A stretch of 64,000 nt of DNA from Bermanella sp044597725 (GTDB taxonomy: Bacteria > Pseudomonadota > Gammaproteobacteria > Pseudomonadales > Oceanobacteraceae): the NCBI RefSeq assembly GCF_044597725.1, contig NZ_CP139003.1, forward strand, positions 3,472,001 through 3,536,000. Direction: 5' to 3'. Shown here one piece after another: positions 37,246 to 46,332 of the stretch. Numbering within the stretch: the first letter of the stretch is position 1; the number at the start of each line of letters is the position of its first letter. Under the pieces are notes generated by a model, which saw only the letters and a program-made list of their open reading frames with translations, had not been told where the DNA came from and made no database searches. Made by a program: the position numbers and the translations under genes.

Positions 37246-37800
37246 ATGCAGGCCATGCGCCACACCACAAAATTCGTAAAACTTGGATGTATCCTACTAA
37301 GCTTGGTGCTTTCCGGGTGCTCAAGTATCCAACAAGCCCCCGGTGAAAACTGGTCCATGAGTGGCAAGATAGGTGTCCGCTCTCCCCAACAAAACCTGGC
37401 GGGGTTTCTGAGCTGGGAACAAACTGCACAAGGGTTTGATGTCTATGTAAGCGGCCCACTATCACAAGGGGCAACCCGCATCATTGGTAATTCACATCAA
37501 GTGAAAATCGAACAAAACGGGCGCACCATGAGAGGTGTAGACCCACAGCAACTAATTGAAGAAAACCTCGGGTGGCCTTTTCCCATTGAGAATCTACCTT
37601 TTTGGTTAAAGGGCAAAACCGCTCCTAATCGACAAGTGGCTAACATTGAAAAAGATGGCAACAGATTATCAAGCTTTAGCCAAGACGGCTGGCAGGTAAA
37701 CTACCTACGCTACAACGCATACTATGAGCTACCCGAACGTATACGTATAAGCCAAGGAGACTGGCGCTTTACCATCATCATTAAAAATTGGTCTGTATAA
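37246..37800 (+). CDS. lolB: Outer-membrane lipoprotein receptor LolB
   Basis: 184 residues. Lipobox LVLSGC at about residue 23, then the LolB domain with WSMSGKIGVR, NLAGFLSWEQ and WLKGK. It accepts lipoproteins from LolA and inserts them into the outer membrane. ATG 37246 has AGGA 6 bases upstream; an upstream GTG at 37228 overlaps the TPR gene and is not preferred. ispE follows after 6 bases. Confidence 0.93.
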   Translation: MQAMRHTTKFVKLGCILLSLVLSGCSSIQQAPGENWSMSGKIGVRSPQQNLAGFLSWEQTAQGFDVYVSGPLSQGATRIIGNSHQVKIEQNGRTMRGVDPQQLIEENLGWPFPIENLPFWLKGKTAPNRQVANIEKDGNRLSSFSQDGWQVNYLRYNAYYELPERIRISQGDWRFTIIIKNWSV

Positions 37801-37806
37801 CAGTTT

Positions 37807-38673
37807 ATGTCGGATACGCTTACCTTACCCAGCCCTGCTAAGCTTAATTTGTTCTTACATATTAATGGTCAACGGGATGATGGATACCACTATCTACAGA
37901 CCATCTTTCAGTTTTTAAATTACGGCGACACACTGTCTTTTTCAACCACCAACAGTAATACAATCTCCGTAGAACCTAAAATTGAAGGTGTCCGTCAAGA
38001 AGATAATCTTATCTACAAGGCCGCCATGCTATTGCGACACCACACAGGTTGCAGCCAAGGTGCTCGTATCCAATTAGATAAAATATTACCCATGGGTGGC
38101 GGGCTAGGTGGTGGTAGCTCAAATGCTGCTACCGCATTATTAGGGCTTAATCATCTTTGGAACCTAAATCTCAGCGTGGATGAACTGGCTAGTCTAGGCT
38201 TACAACTGGGCGCCGATGTTCCTGTGTTTGTACGAGGCAAAGCCTCATGGGCAGAGGGTGTTGGCGAAATACTGGTTCCCATGATGGATTTAGAAGAGAC
38301 CTGGTTTGTGGTGGTTATTCCTGATTGCCAGGTGAATACCGGCAAAATTTTTTCACATAAAGAATTGACAAGGAATACACCAATGTGGAAAATGAGCGCC
38401 GCTCTCAGGGGCAAGGGTCAAAACGATTGTGAATCGGTGGTTACCAAGCTTTATAAAGAAGTTTCTAACTCATTGAATTTGCTAAAAAAATTTGGCTCTG
38501 CTAGAATGACCGGCACTGGTGCTTGTTGCTTCTTAGAAGTTAATTCGAAGATACAAGCAGACTCGGTTCTAGCCCAGCTACCAGCTGATACTAAGGCTTT
38601 CGTGGCACAAGGCATTAACCAGTCGCCACTGCATAAAGCGTTAAGTAGTCAGGTCAAAAAATTAGGGGTGTAG
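37807..38673 (+). CDS. ispE: 4-diphosphocytidyl-2-C-methylerythritol kinase
   Basis: 288 residues. GHMP kinase with PSPAKLNLFLHI, the ATP loop PMGGGLGGGSSNAATAL and MTGTGACCF. It phosphorylates CDP-methylerythritol in the MEP isoprenoid pathway. Odd feature: the last ten bases of the gene, including its stop codon TAG (38671-38673), lie inside the tRNA-Gln gene; the stop is formed by bases 8-10 of the tRNA. Confidence 0.96.
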   Translation: MSDTLTLPSPAKLNLFLHINGQRDDGYHYLQTIFQFLNYGDTLSFSTTNSNTISVEPKIEGVRQEDNLIYKAAMLLRHHTGCSQGARIQLDKILPMGGGLGGGSSNAATALLGLNHLWNLNLSVDELASLGLQLGADVPVFVRGKASWAEGVGEILVPMMDLEETWFVVVIPDCQVNTGKIFSHKELTRNTPMWKMSAALRGKGQNDCESVVTKLYKEVSNSLNLLKKFGSARMTGTGACCFLEVNSKIQADSVLAQLPADTKAFVAQGINQSPLHKALSSQVKKLGV

Positions 38674-38738
38674 CCAAGCGGTAAGGCAACGGGTTTTGAT
38701 CCCGTCATGCGTAGGTTCGAATCCTGCCACCCCTGCCA
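38664..38738 (+). tRNA. tRNA-Gln (anticodon TTG)
   Basis: 75 bases with encoded CCA. Acceptor arms AGGGGTG (38664-38670) and CACCCCT pair fully; the anticodon stem ACGGG/CCCGT holds the loop TTTTGAT with TTG at 38696-38698; the T arm contains GGTTCGAATCC. It sits between ispE and prs, the usual place in Pseudomonas relatives, and overlaps the ispE 3' end by ten bases. Confidence 0.97.
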
Positions 38739-38788
38739 TCTTTTTAATTCCATCATTGAAACACAAATTAGCACAAGGGGTATCCGAC

Positions 38789-39733
38789 GTGTCTAAGCTA
38801 ATGGTCTTTACCGGCAATGCTAACCCAGAGTTGGCGCGTTTGATTGTTGAACGCCTGGATTTACCTCTAGGGGATGCAGTAGTTGGTCAATTCAGTGATG
38901 GTGAAATCACTATCGAAATTAACGAAAACGTACGCGGTAAAGACGTTTTTATTATTCAGCCTACTTGTGTACCCACCAACGACAATATTATGGAAGTACT
39001 GCTCATGGCAGATGCTTTACGTCGTTCTAGTGCAGGTCGTGTAACCGCGGTTATCCCTTACTATGGTTACGCCCGTCAAGATCGCCGAGTGCGCAGTGCT
39101 CGAGTACCTATTAGCGCCAAAGTGGTTGCCGATATGATGCAAGCGGCAGGTGTCGATCGTGTACTAACAGTTGATCTACACGCAGACCAAATTCAAGGCT
39201 TCTTCAATATCCCGATGGACAATATTTATGGTTCTCCCATCTTATTAGACGATATTGAAAAACAAAACTACGACAATTTAATGGTTGTTTCTCCCGATGT
39301 AGGCGGTGTAGTGCGTGCTCGCGCAATTGCCAAACAACTTGATGAAGCCGATTTAGCCATTATCGACAAGCGTCGTCCACAGGCCAATGAAGCTCAAGTG
39401 ATGCACATTATTGGTGATGTAACCGACCGCACCTGCGTATTGGTAGACGATATGGTCGATACAGCCGGTACATTGTGTAAAGCAGCCGATGCCCTTAAGC
39501 AATTCGGCGCAAAAAAGGTTGTCGCTTACTGTACACATCCTGTACTATCCGGCGCCGCTATCGAAAATTTGAACAACTCGCAGCTAGATGAGCTAGTGGT
39601 CACAGATACCATCCCCTTATCAAACGCTGCGAAGAAGTGCACAAAGATTCGCCAGTTAACCCTGGCAGGCTTGTTAGCTGAATCAATTAGAAGAGTTAAC
39701 AACGAAGAATCCATCAGTGCTATGTTTCGCTAG
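38789..39733 (+). CDS. prs: Ribose-phosphate pyrophosphokinase
   Basis: 314 residues. ATP loop and metal site YFGYARQDR-like segment (PYYGYARQDRR), VDLHADQIQGFF, and the PRPP-binding CVLVDDMVDTAGTL. It makes PRPP for nucleotide, His and Trp synthesis. The GTG at 38789 is the start: AAGGGG lies about 8 bases upstream and the protein then begins SKLMVFTGNANPELA as in homologues. A longer frame from 38696 would begin inside the tRNA. Confidence 0.96.
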   Translation: MSKLMVFTGNANPELARLIVERLDLPLGDAVVGQFSDGEITIEINENVRGKDVFIIQPTCVPTNDNIMEVLLMADALRRSSAGRVTAVIPYYGYARQDRRVRSARVPISAKVVADMMQAAGVDRVLTVDLHADQIQGFFNIPMDNIYGSPILLDDIEKQNYDNLMVVSPDVGGVVRARAIAKQLDEADLAIIDKRRPQANEAQVMHIIGDVTDRTCVLVDDMVDTAGTLCKAADALKQFGAKKVVAYCTHPVLSGAAIENLNNSQLDELVVTDTIPLSNAAKKCTKIRQLTLAGLLAESIRRVNNEESISAMFR

Positions 39734-39860
39734 GCCATAATTAGCCAGCGTTGTTAGCACGGATACACTTACTAACTGTCTTTAAGACACGCTAGTAAGC
39801 AAAATGGCTCTAACCTTGGTCGCGGGGTTAGGGCTGATTTCATTTATAGAGGTATATAAA

Positions 39861-40493
39861 ATGGCCAATTACGAACTTAACGCCGAGCTGCGCGAAGTAA
39901 AGGGAACGGGTGCGAGCCGCCGCCTACGTCGCGAAGAAGGCAGAACGCCTGCTATCGTTTACGGTGGCGACAAAGAACCACAGCAAGTAACTCTTGCACT
40001 TAAAGATGTTAAAAAAGCATTCCTAGACGAAGGTTTTTTCAGCCACATCGTTAAGCTAAACGTGGGCGGTAAAGCAGAAAACGTTCTTATTAAAGACGTT
40101 CAGCGTCACCCATATCAAAACCTTGTAATGCACGTTGACTTCCAACGCGTAAGCAAGAAAACCATCATCAAACAGCACATTCCTTTACATTTCCTAAACG
40201 AAGAAACTTGTAAAGGCGTTAAGCTACAAGGTGGTAAAATCACTCATAACACAACTGACGTTGTGGTTATTTGTGAAGCAGGCAACCTACCTGAGTCTAT
40301 CGATGTAGATTTAGCCGATGTTGAAGTTGGTACGGTTCTTCACTTGTCAGATCTAACTCTACCAAAAGGCGTAGAGATTCTTGAACTGACTCATGGTGCC
40401 GATCACGATGCTGCAGTATTAACAGTTGATGTACCTAAGGGTGCTGGTTCGTCTGATGAAGAAGAAGGCGACGAAGAAGCAACTGAAGAGTAA
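39861..40493 (+). CDS. rplY: Ribosomal protein bL25, CTC form
   Basis: 210 residues. The N-terminal 5S rRNA-binding L25 domain (about 1-95, ELREVKGTGASRRLRREEGRTPAIVYGG) is followed by the TL5/CTC C-terminal beta domain and a very acidic tail (SSDEEEGDEEATEE). Start set by AGAGG 9 bases before the ATG at 39861; a longer frame from 39804 has no homologous residues. Lies between prs and pth as usual. Confidence 0.95.
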   Translation: MANYELNAELREVKGTGASRRLRREEGRTPAIVYGGDKEPQQVTLALKDVKKAFLDEGFFSHIVKLNVGGKAENVLIKDVQRHPYQNLVMHVDFQRVSKKTIIKQHIPLHFLNEETCKGVKLQGGKITHNTTDVVVICEAGNLPESIDVDLADVEVGTVLHLSDLTLPKGVEILELTHGADHDAAVLTVDVPKGAGSSDEEEGDEEATEE

Positions 40494-40512
40494 TCAACAA
40501 TAAAAGGTTCGC

Positions 40513-41103
40513 GTGGTGCAAGATAACATTCGCTTAATTGTGGGCTTGGGTAATCCGGGCGCAGAATATGAGAATACTCGGCATAACGCGGGTCTTTGGT
40601 TGCTCAATGCAATTGCACGCCATTACGGCGTGCAATTGAAACCTGAAAAAAAATTCCACGGTCTCAGTGGTAAAGCCTTAATCAAAGGCCAAGAAGTTTT
40701 TCTGTTATTCCCCACCACGTTTATGAATCTTAGCGGCCAAGCCGTTCAGGCACTTGCCAATTTTTATAAAATTCCAGTGAATGAAATCCTTGTTCTGCAT
40801 GACGAGCTGGACTTACCTCCAGGTGTCGCACGCTTCAAACAAGGTGGCGGCCATGGTGGTCAAAACGGCCTAAAAGATATTATTAACAAAATGGCCAATG
40901 ATAAAAACTTTTATCGCCTACGTATTGGTATTGGACATCCAGGTGATAAACATAAGGTTACCGGTCACGTACTGGGCAAAGCCAACAAAGACGAACAGAA
41001 AAAAATTGAAGCTGCTATTGATGTAGCTATGAGTGAGATAGACAGTGCAGTCAGTGGTGACTGGGCCGGTGCAATGAATCGATTGCATACGTTTAAAGCG
41101 TAA
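40513..41103 (+). CDS. pth: Peptidyl-tRNA hydrolase
   Basis: 196 residues. GLGNPGAEYENTRHNAG holds the catalytic His; FPTTFMNLSGQAV and HDELDLPPG, GGHGGQNGLKD complete the substrate channel. It recycles peptidyl-tRNA. Starts at GTG 40513, with AAAGG 6 bases upstream. Confidence 0.96.
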   Translation: MVQDNIRLIVGLGNPGAEYENTRHNAGLWLLNAIARHYGVQLKPEKKFHGLSGKALIKGQEVFLLFPTTFMNLSGQAVQALANFYKIPVNEILVLHDELDLPPGVARFKQGGGHGGQNGLKDIINKMANDKNFYRLRIGIGHPGDKHKVTGHVLGKANKDEQKKIEAAIDVAMSEIDSAVSGDWAGAMNRLHTFKA

Positions 41104-41134
41104 TACACTTAACGCAAATTAAGAGGTCAAGAAC

Positions 41135-42229
41135 ATGGGTTTTAAATGTGGCATCGTTGGCTTACCAAATGTCGGCAAATCAACACTATTTAACGCGTTA
41201 ACCAAATCAGGCATTGGTGCAGAGAACTTTCCATTTTGTACTATTGAACCAAACAGCGGCATCGTGCCCATGCCAGATCCTCGACTTGATGCTCTTGCCG
41301 AAATTGTTAAACCGCAAAAAGTAATTCCAACCACCATGGAATTTGTCGATATTGCAGGCTTAGTCAAAGGCGCATCTAAAGGTGAAGGCCTTGGTAACCA
41401 ATTTTTAGCTAACATCCGTGAAACCGATGCCATTGCCCATGTTGTACGTTGCTTTGAAGATCCAAACGTTATTCACGTTGAAAATACAATAAACCCGGCT
41501 GATGATATTGATGTCATCAACCTTGAACTTATTCTTGCTGATTTGGAAAGTGCAGATAAACAACTGCAACGTGTTACACGTACCGCCAAGAGTGGCAACA
41601 AAGATGCCGTTGCCGATAAAGCTTTATTAGAAAAAATGGTGGCGCATTTAGAAAATGACCAGCCTATTCGTTCTATGGATCTTAATGAAGATGAGCAAAA
41701 ACGTTTGCGCATGTTCCATATGATTACCGTCAAACCGACCATGTATATCGCCAACGTGTCGGAAGATGGCTTTGACAACAACCCTCACCTAGACACTGTC
41801 CGTGAGATTGCAGCTAAAGAAAATGCGATTGTTGTACCTGTATGCAACAAGATTGAGCAAGAAATATCTGAGCTCGACGATCCTGAAGATGTGGTAATGT
41901 TTCTTGAAGAAATGGGGCAAAGCGAACCTGGTTTACACCGCGTCATTCGCGCTGGCTATGAATTACTAGGTCTACAAACCTATTTTACCGCCGGTGAAAA
42001 AGAGGTACGTGCCTGGACAGTTAAAAAAGGTGCCACCGCACCGCAAGCTGCTGGGGTTATCCACACCGACTTTGAACGCGGCTTTATCCGTTCTGAAACC
42101 ATGTCCTACGATGATTTTATCGAACACAAAGGTGAGTCTGGCTGTAAGGCAGCAGGCAAGCTAAGAGTGGAAGGTAAAGAGTATATTGTTAAAGACGGTG
42201 ATGTCTTGCACTTCCTGTTTAATGTTTAA
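41135..42229 (+). CDS. ychF: Redox-responsive ribosome-binding ATPase YchF
   Basis: 364 residues. Obg-family P-loop GLPNVGKSTLFNAL (8-16) and switch region DIAGLVKGASKGEGLGNQFL; the base-specificity motif NKxD is NKIE, which is why the family prefers ATP. C-terminal TGS domain ends FLFNV. Co-directional with prs-rplY-pth. Its final codons TTTAATGTTTAA are the seed of the heptamer repeat that follows. Confidence 0.96.
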   Translation: MGFKCGIVGLPNVGKSTLFNALTKSGIGAENFPFCTIEPNSGIVPMPDPRLDALAEIVKPQKVIPTTMEFVDIAGLVKGASKGEGLGNQFLANIRETDAIAHVVRCFEDPNVIHVENTINPADDIDVINLELILADLESADKQLQRVTRTAKSGNKDAVADKALLEKMVAHLENDQPIRSMDLNEDEQKRLRMFHMITVKPTMYIANVSEDGFDNNPHLDTVREIAAKENAIVVPVCNKIEQEISELDDPEDVVMFLEEMGQSEPGLHRVIRAGYELLGLQTYFTAGEKEVRAWTVKKGATAPQAAGVIHTDFERGFIRSETMSYDDFIEHKGESGCKAAGKLRVEGKEYIVKDGDVLHFLFNV

Positions 42230-42294
42230 TGTTTAATGTTTAATGTTTAATGTTTAATGTTTAATGTTTAATGTTTAATGTTTAATGTTTAATG
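42218..42294 (+). repeat. Eleven perfect copies of TTTAATG
   Basis: Seven-base unit TTTAATG repeated 11 times without interruption from 42218 to 42294. The ychF stop codon is in the second unit, so the array begins in coding sequence (Phe-Asn-Val-stop) and continues into the 3' untranslated region, just before the terminator. Consistent with replication slippage starting from the native ychF end. Confidence 0.97.
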
Positions 42295-42299
42295 ATATG

Positions 42300-42337
42300 A
42301 AAGCGCTGTTGCTTGATGAGCACCAGCGCTTTTTTTA
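42300..42337 (+). terminator. Terminator of the prs-ychF operon
   Basis: AAAGCGCTG (42300-42308) pairs with CAGCGCTTT (42324-42332), and a run of T follows to 42337. It starts six bases after the heptamer array. Confidence 0.88.
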
Positions 42338-42364
42338 TAACGGGACAATTAAACCAGTGATGTG

Positions 42365-43690
42365 TTATGCACTCACACTCAAACTGCCAAAACGAACGGG
42401 AGCCATTAAACTACTGTGGCTACTGTTCCACTTTTCATTCTCACCCACGGTTTCAATTTGCTGCAGCAAGTCATAAAAATTTCCGGCAACCGTAATGCCT
42501 CGAACCGAATGCAAGCGCTCTCCATTTTTACAAAGGTAACCACTGGCACCAAAGCTAAAGGTTCCAGCAATAGGGTTGGCTCCTGAATGCAGCCCTTGCA
42601 GATCGGTAATTTCTAAATACTCTCCCTCTTGCAATGTTTTATCACCACCTTGCTCTCCTTGCAGATGCCATTGATGCACGCTGATTCCTGCATTACCCAT
42701 GGGGCTGCGTGCAGCGTGACCTGTACTACGAGTATTAAAATATTGTGCCGTTGCTTGGTTGTGCAGCATGGTGGTTAGTTCACCGGCAACAATCAAAGGC
42801 TGTGGTTGAGTAACCGTCCCTTCATCGTCAAATAGCGCATAACCCATTCCATTTAAATGAGGATTGTCGGATAACTGTAGGCTTTTAACAGCCACTGTTT
42901 GCCCCACTTTATCGCGCCATGGGTTAGTACCATCTTTTGCTGCTTTTGCAGAAAAAACCATGCTAAACACATCAAATAATTGGCTTTGCTCGTCAGGGGA
43001 GAATATTACATCGTACTTGCCGGAATTAATTTTTTGACTATCAAGTAAGGCTCGCGCCTCTTCAGTTGACGACTCAACAATGGCATTTAAATCTAAATCA
43101 TTGAAGGTACGCGCAACCGATAGCCCAGCAAACATAGCATTGTCATCGTCACGAGTTGCCAACGGTGCTACAAACGCACTCACTCCTCGGCTTTGACGCG
43201 ATAAATGTAAACCCGCGCTATTATAAATATCACGGCGAGCTAATTGATCGCTTATGCCATTATAGGGTACTCGACGAATATCTGGTTTTGCCAATGCCAC
43301 AGCTTCAAGTTCTAACACTGCTTGGATTTTTTGCGTTGTGGTAACCGTATCGCTAGGGCACAAATCAATATTCGATTCAGGTATTTTTGATAAGGGTTCG
43401 GTCAATGCCTGCGGCTCACTGCGAGCGAACTGCGCATTATCCATAGCTTGACGCACGAGACGATGTAAAGCCTCCTCGTCAGCCGCTTCGGTATAAGCAA
43501 TACCCACACGGTCATTGTCGAATAAACGTAAACCTATTTTGCGCGATGCCGATACTTTTTGTTCACTTAACTCTCCTTGAGATGATTTCAATGAAAGCGA
43601 TTGACCTTGATCGATAATAATATCGGCTTGTAAATTATTCTGCGCAACATGGTCTAATAATATTTGAGCGATGGATTCTGTATTCATCAT
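42365..43690 (-). CDS. TldE/PmbA-like metalloprotease partner
   Basis: 441 residues. TldE/PmbA fold: an N-terminal domain with SLSLKSSQGELSEQKVSASRKIGLRLF and a C-terminal domain with GNAGISVHQWHLQG and GANPIAGTFSFGASGYL. It lacks the zinc HExxxH motif, as TldE subunits do. It forms the heterodimeric peptidase with the TldD encoded just upstream; the tldD stop and this start overlap (TAATG). Confidence 0.88.
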   Translation of the reverse strand: MMNTESIAQILLDHVAQNNLQADIIIDQGQSLSLKSSQGELSEQKVSASRKIGLRLFDNDRVGIAYTEAADEEALHRLVRQAMDNAQFARSEPQALTEPLSKIPESNIDLCPSDTVTTTQKIQAVLELEAVALAKPDIRRVPYNGISDQLARRDIYNSAGLHLSRQSRGVSAFVAPLATRDDDNAMFAGLSVARTFNDLDLNAIVESSTEEARALLDSQKINSGKYDVIFSPDEQSQLFDVFSMVFSAKAAKDGTNPWRDKVGQTVAVKSLQLSDNPHLNGMGYALFDDEGTVTQPQPLIVAGELTTMLHNQATAQYFNTRSTGHAARSPMGNAGISVHQWHLQGEQGGDKTLQEGEYLEITDLQGLHSGANPIAGTFSFGASGYLCKNGERLHSVRGITVAGNFYDLLQQIETVGENEKWNSSHSSLMAPVRFGSLSVSA

Positions 43691-45081
43691 TAGGCATTCC
43701 CTCCCACTAAGATATCATCCACCTTTAATGATGGCTGCCCCACTGTGGTAGGCACTGCCCCACTCACTGAACCACACATACCACAAGCGAGACTAAAATC
43801 ACGCCCCACCATACTAATGTCTTTTAACACCTGTGGTCCTGTACCAATTAACGTGGCCGCTTTTACCGGGTACTGAATTTTACCGTTTTCGACGTAATAG
43901 CCTTCAAGGACCGAAAAGTTAAATTCACCCGTTCCTGGTTGAACTGAACCACCCCCCATATGCGAGGCGTAAATGCCTTTATCAAGACTGGCTAGCATAT
44001 CGTCGAGGCTGTGATCGCCCGCTTCAATAAAGGTATTACGCATACGCGAGGCTGGCGCAAACTTATAGTTTTGACGGCGACCTGAACCAGTGCGGGGCAA
44101 GCCCGTTTGCTCGGCACCAATACGGTCGGCTAAAAAGTTAACGAGTTTTCCGTCCTTAATGAGCTGAGTTCGCTGTGTGGGCATCCCCTCGTCATCAATG
44201 TTAATCGACCCCCAATAGTTGGCCATGGTGCCATCGTCCACTGCGTTAACGACAGGATTAGCAATCATCTCGCCCATTTGATCGTGAAACACTGACGACT
44301 GCTTAGCCACAGAGGTTGTTTCTAACAAGTGGCCACACGCTTCATGGAAAATAACACCGCCAAATCCAGGGCCCATAACCACAGGCATATGACCCGATGG
44401 ACAAGGTTTAGCCGATAAATTAACCAAGGCTTGGCGGGCTGCCTCTTTGCCAAAAAGCGTTGCATCTAAACGAGAAGACAATTCCCAACCTAGCAGGCCA
44501 CCATCATTAAACGAACCGGTAGCCTGTTGACTACCATCACTGGCGATGGCGGTAACCGATGCTCGCGTGTAGTGACGCTCGTCTTGAGAGTGCAGCCCTT
44601 CACTATTGAAAATTTCCACATGCTGCTGGCGCTGGCTAACACTGCCCTTTACTTGCGTAATATTTTCACTCACCGATTTAGCCGCAGCCTCAGCGGCCAA
44701 TAAAAATTCATACTTAGCGGTAAAATCGCTGCTCACCGTTAGGATTTTTTTAGCTGGATGGATATCTTCGAATTGAGCCAATTGAAATGCGTTGACCTTG
44801 GCTCTAGCCTTTGAATCATCGCCGCGACCACTAGCAAGATCATTGACGATATTAAGCAGTGTTTCTAACTGCGGCTGGTTGCTGTAACCATAAAGTACAT
44901 TGTGGCCATACACCATGCGGATGCCAATACCGAACTCTTCGCCACTGTCCACATTATCAACTTGTCCTGCTAGGGTTGAAAGGTTCGCCATCAGGTGGCG
45001 CTCAACAAATAATTCGGCAAAATCAGCGCCTTTATCCAGCGCAGCGTCCAGTACTTTCTGGGCGACATTCGAATCTAACAT
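43690..45081 (-). CDS. TldD-like zinc metalloprotease subunit
   Basis: 463 residues, slightly shorter than E. coli TldD (481). The zinc site is FHEACGHLLETTSVAKQSSVF, with the HExxxH of the family; GSGRRQNYKFAPASRMRNTFIEAGD and MCGSVSGAVPTTVGQP are further signatures. The wording of these motifs (HEACGH rather than HEAVGH; SVAK; RMRNT) is that of the clostridial/bacillar TldD branch, and the adjacency to a TldE gene is also unusual for gammaproteobacteria, where core tldD and pmbA are unlinked. GAGGAG 8 bases before the ATG supports the start. Confidence 0.88.
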   Translation of the reverse strand: MLDSNVAQKVLDAALDKGADFAELFVERHLMANLSTLAGQVDNVDSGEEFGIGIRMVYGHNVLYGYSNQPQLETLLNIVNDLASGRGDDSKARAKVNAFQLAQFEDIHPAKKILTVSSDFTAKYEFLLAAEAAAKSVSENITQVKGSVSQRQQHVEIFNSEGLHSQDERHYTRASVTAIASDGSQQATGSFNDGGLLGWELSSRLDATLFGKEAARQALVNLSAKPCPSGHMPVVMGPGFGGVIFHEACGHLLETTSVAKQSSVFHDQMGEMIANPVVNAVDDGTMANYWGSINIDDEGMPTQRTQLIKDGKLVNFLADRIGAEQTGLPRTGSGRRQNYKFAPASRMRNTFIEAGDHSLDDMLASLDKGIYASHMGGGSVQPGTGEFNFSVLEGYYVENGKIQYPVKAATLIGTGPQVLKDISMVGRDFSLACGMCGSVSGAVPTTVGQPSLKVDDILVGGNA

Positions 45082-45264
45082 TAACTATGCTCCTCACGTA
45101 TATACAGCTATTGTGACATGACAGGCTCGACAGTGGTATGCATTGCTAGATTCATTTTTATAATAGATGTAGATTAAGAATATGCACTTCATTAATACTT
45201 TGATTGTCCCTACCATGGCACTTAGAGTATCTAGACACAATAATAAGCAAACACAGAGGTGGTT

Positions 45265-46236
45265 ATGAAACAGGTCATTTGTAAAGAATTTGCGCCCATC
45301 GAGGCCCTCAGTATTGCCGACGTAGATAGCCCTGAACCCAAGAAAAACCAGGTAAGAATTAAAGCCCACGCCATGGGCGTAAACTTCCCTGACGGCCTTC
45401 TAGTTCAAGGGCTTTATCAGATGAAGCCGCCAACGCCCTTTGTCCCTGGCATAGAGGTGGCGGGTGAAATTGACGCCGTGGGTGACGGTGTTGACGAATT
45501 TAAAGTAGGAGACAAGGTCGCGGTACTTATGCCCATTGGTGGCTATAGCGAACAAGTGGTTGTACATAAAGCCATGGTACAGGCGCTGCCTGAAGGCATT
45601 AGTGCGGCCCATGCTACCGCCTTAATGTGCGCATATGGCACTAGCCATCACGCATTAAAGCAACGTGCAAACCTACAAACAGGAGAAACCCTACTGGTAT
45701 TAGGTGCAGGTGGCAGCACAGGTATTGCTGCGGTAGAAATAGGTAAAGCCATGGGGGCCAACGTCATCGCCGTTGCCAGTAGCGATGAAAAGCTTGCGAT
45801 AGCCAAACAACATGGTGCCGATGAACTGATTAAAAACGACGAGAACTTAGGTGACAACCTAAAAGCCCTAGTCAAAAATAAAGGCGTTGACGTCATATTC
45901 GACCCCATTGGTGGTGACGCATTCGACACCTGTATTCGTCGTATGGCTTGGAATGGTCGTTACTTGGTCATTGGTTTCGCCTCGGGGCGCATTCCTGAAC
46001 TTTCGGTCAACTTAGCATTGGTGAAAGGTTTTAGCTTAATGGGTGTATTCTGGGGCACTTTTGTGCAAAAACAACCGCAAGACTACATGGCAAACCAGCA
46101 AGAACTTTTCACTTGGTATCAACAAGGTAAAGTAAAACCACATATTCATGAACAATATCCGTTAGACCAAGTACAAAACGCATTGCACGCCGTATTATCG
46201 GGTAAAGTCATGGGAAAAGTTGTTCTCACACCATAG
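45265..46236 (+). CDS. NADPH:quinone oxidoreductase family protein
   Basis: 323 residues. Zinc-free medium-chain reductase: N-terminal GroES-like fold (about 1-120, FVPGIEVAGEIDAVG) and Rossmann domain with VLGAGGSTGIAAVEIGKAMGA. Likely reduces quinones or enones with NADPH. ATG 45265 follows AGAGG; GTG at 45259 is inside the ribosome binding region. Divergent from tldD. Confidence 0.9.
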   Translation: MKQVICKEFAPIEALSIADVDSPEPKKNQVRIKAHAMGVNFPDGLLVQGLYQMKPPTPFVPGIEVAGEIDAVGDGVDEFKVGDKVAVLMPIGGYSEQVVVHKAMVQALPEGISAAHATALMCAYGTSHHALKQRANLQTGETLLVLGAGGSTGIAAVEIGKAMGANVIAVASSDEKLAIAKQHGADELIKNDENLGDNLKALVKNKGVDVIFDPIGGDAFDTCIRRMAWNGRYLVIGFASGRIPELSVNLALVKGFSLMGVFWGTFVQKQPQDYMANQQELFTWYQQGKVKPHIHEQYPLDQVQNALHAVLSGKVMGKVVLTP

Positions 46237-46269
46237 CTTAATATCATCATTGCTATTGATGATATTAAG
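46237..46269 (+). terminator. 13-bp perfect hairpin after the oxidoreductase
   Basis: CTTAATATCATCA (46237-46249) and TGATGATATTAAG (46257-46269) are exact complements with a TTGCTAT loop, immediately after the stop codon. There is no T run beyond it; AT-rich stem. Possibly a 3' stabilising stem rather than a terminator. Confidence 0.5.
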
Positions 46270-46332
46270 ATTTGGCATAGCCAGTAACAAAATCTTTGCT
46301 AACCTTACAAAAGGTAACAAGATAAGCTGGCC

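Noticed and set aside
38696..38788. N-terminal extension of prs starting in tRNA-Gln
   Set aside because: The added residues come from the tRNA and spacer; the GTG at 38789 has the ribosome binding site and matches homologues.
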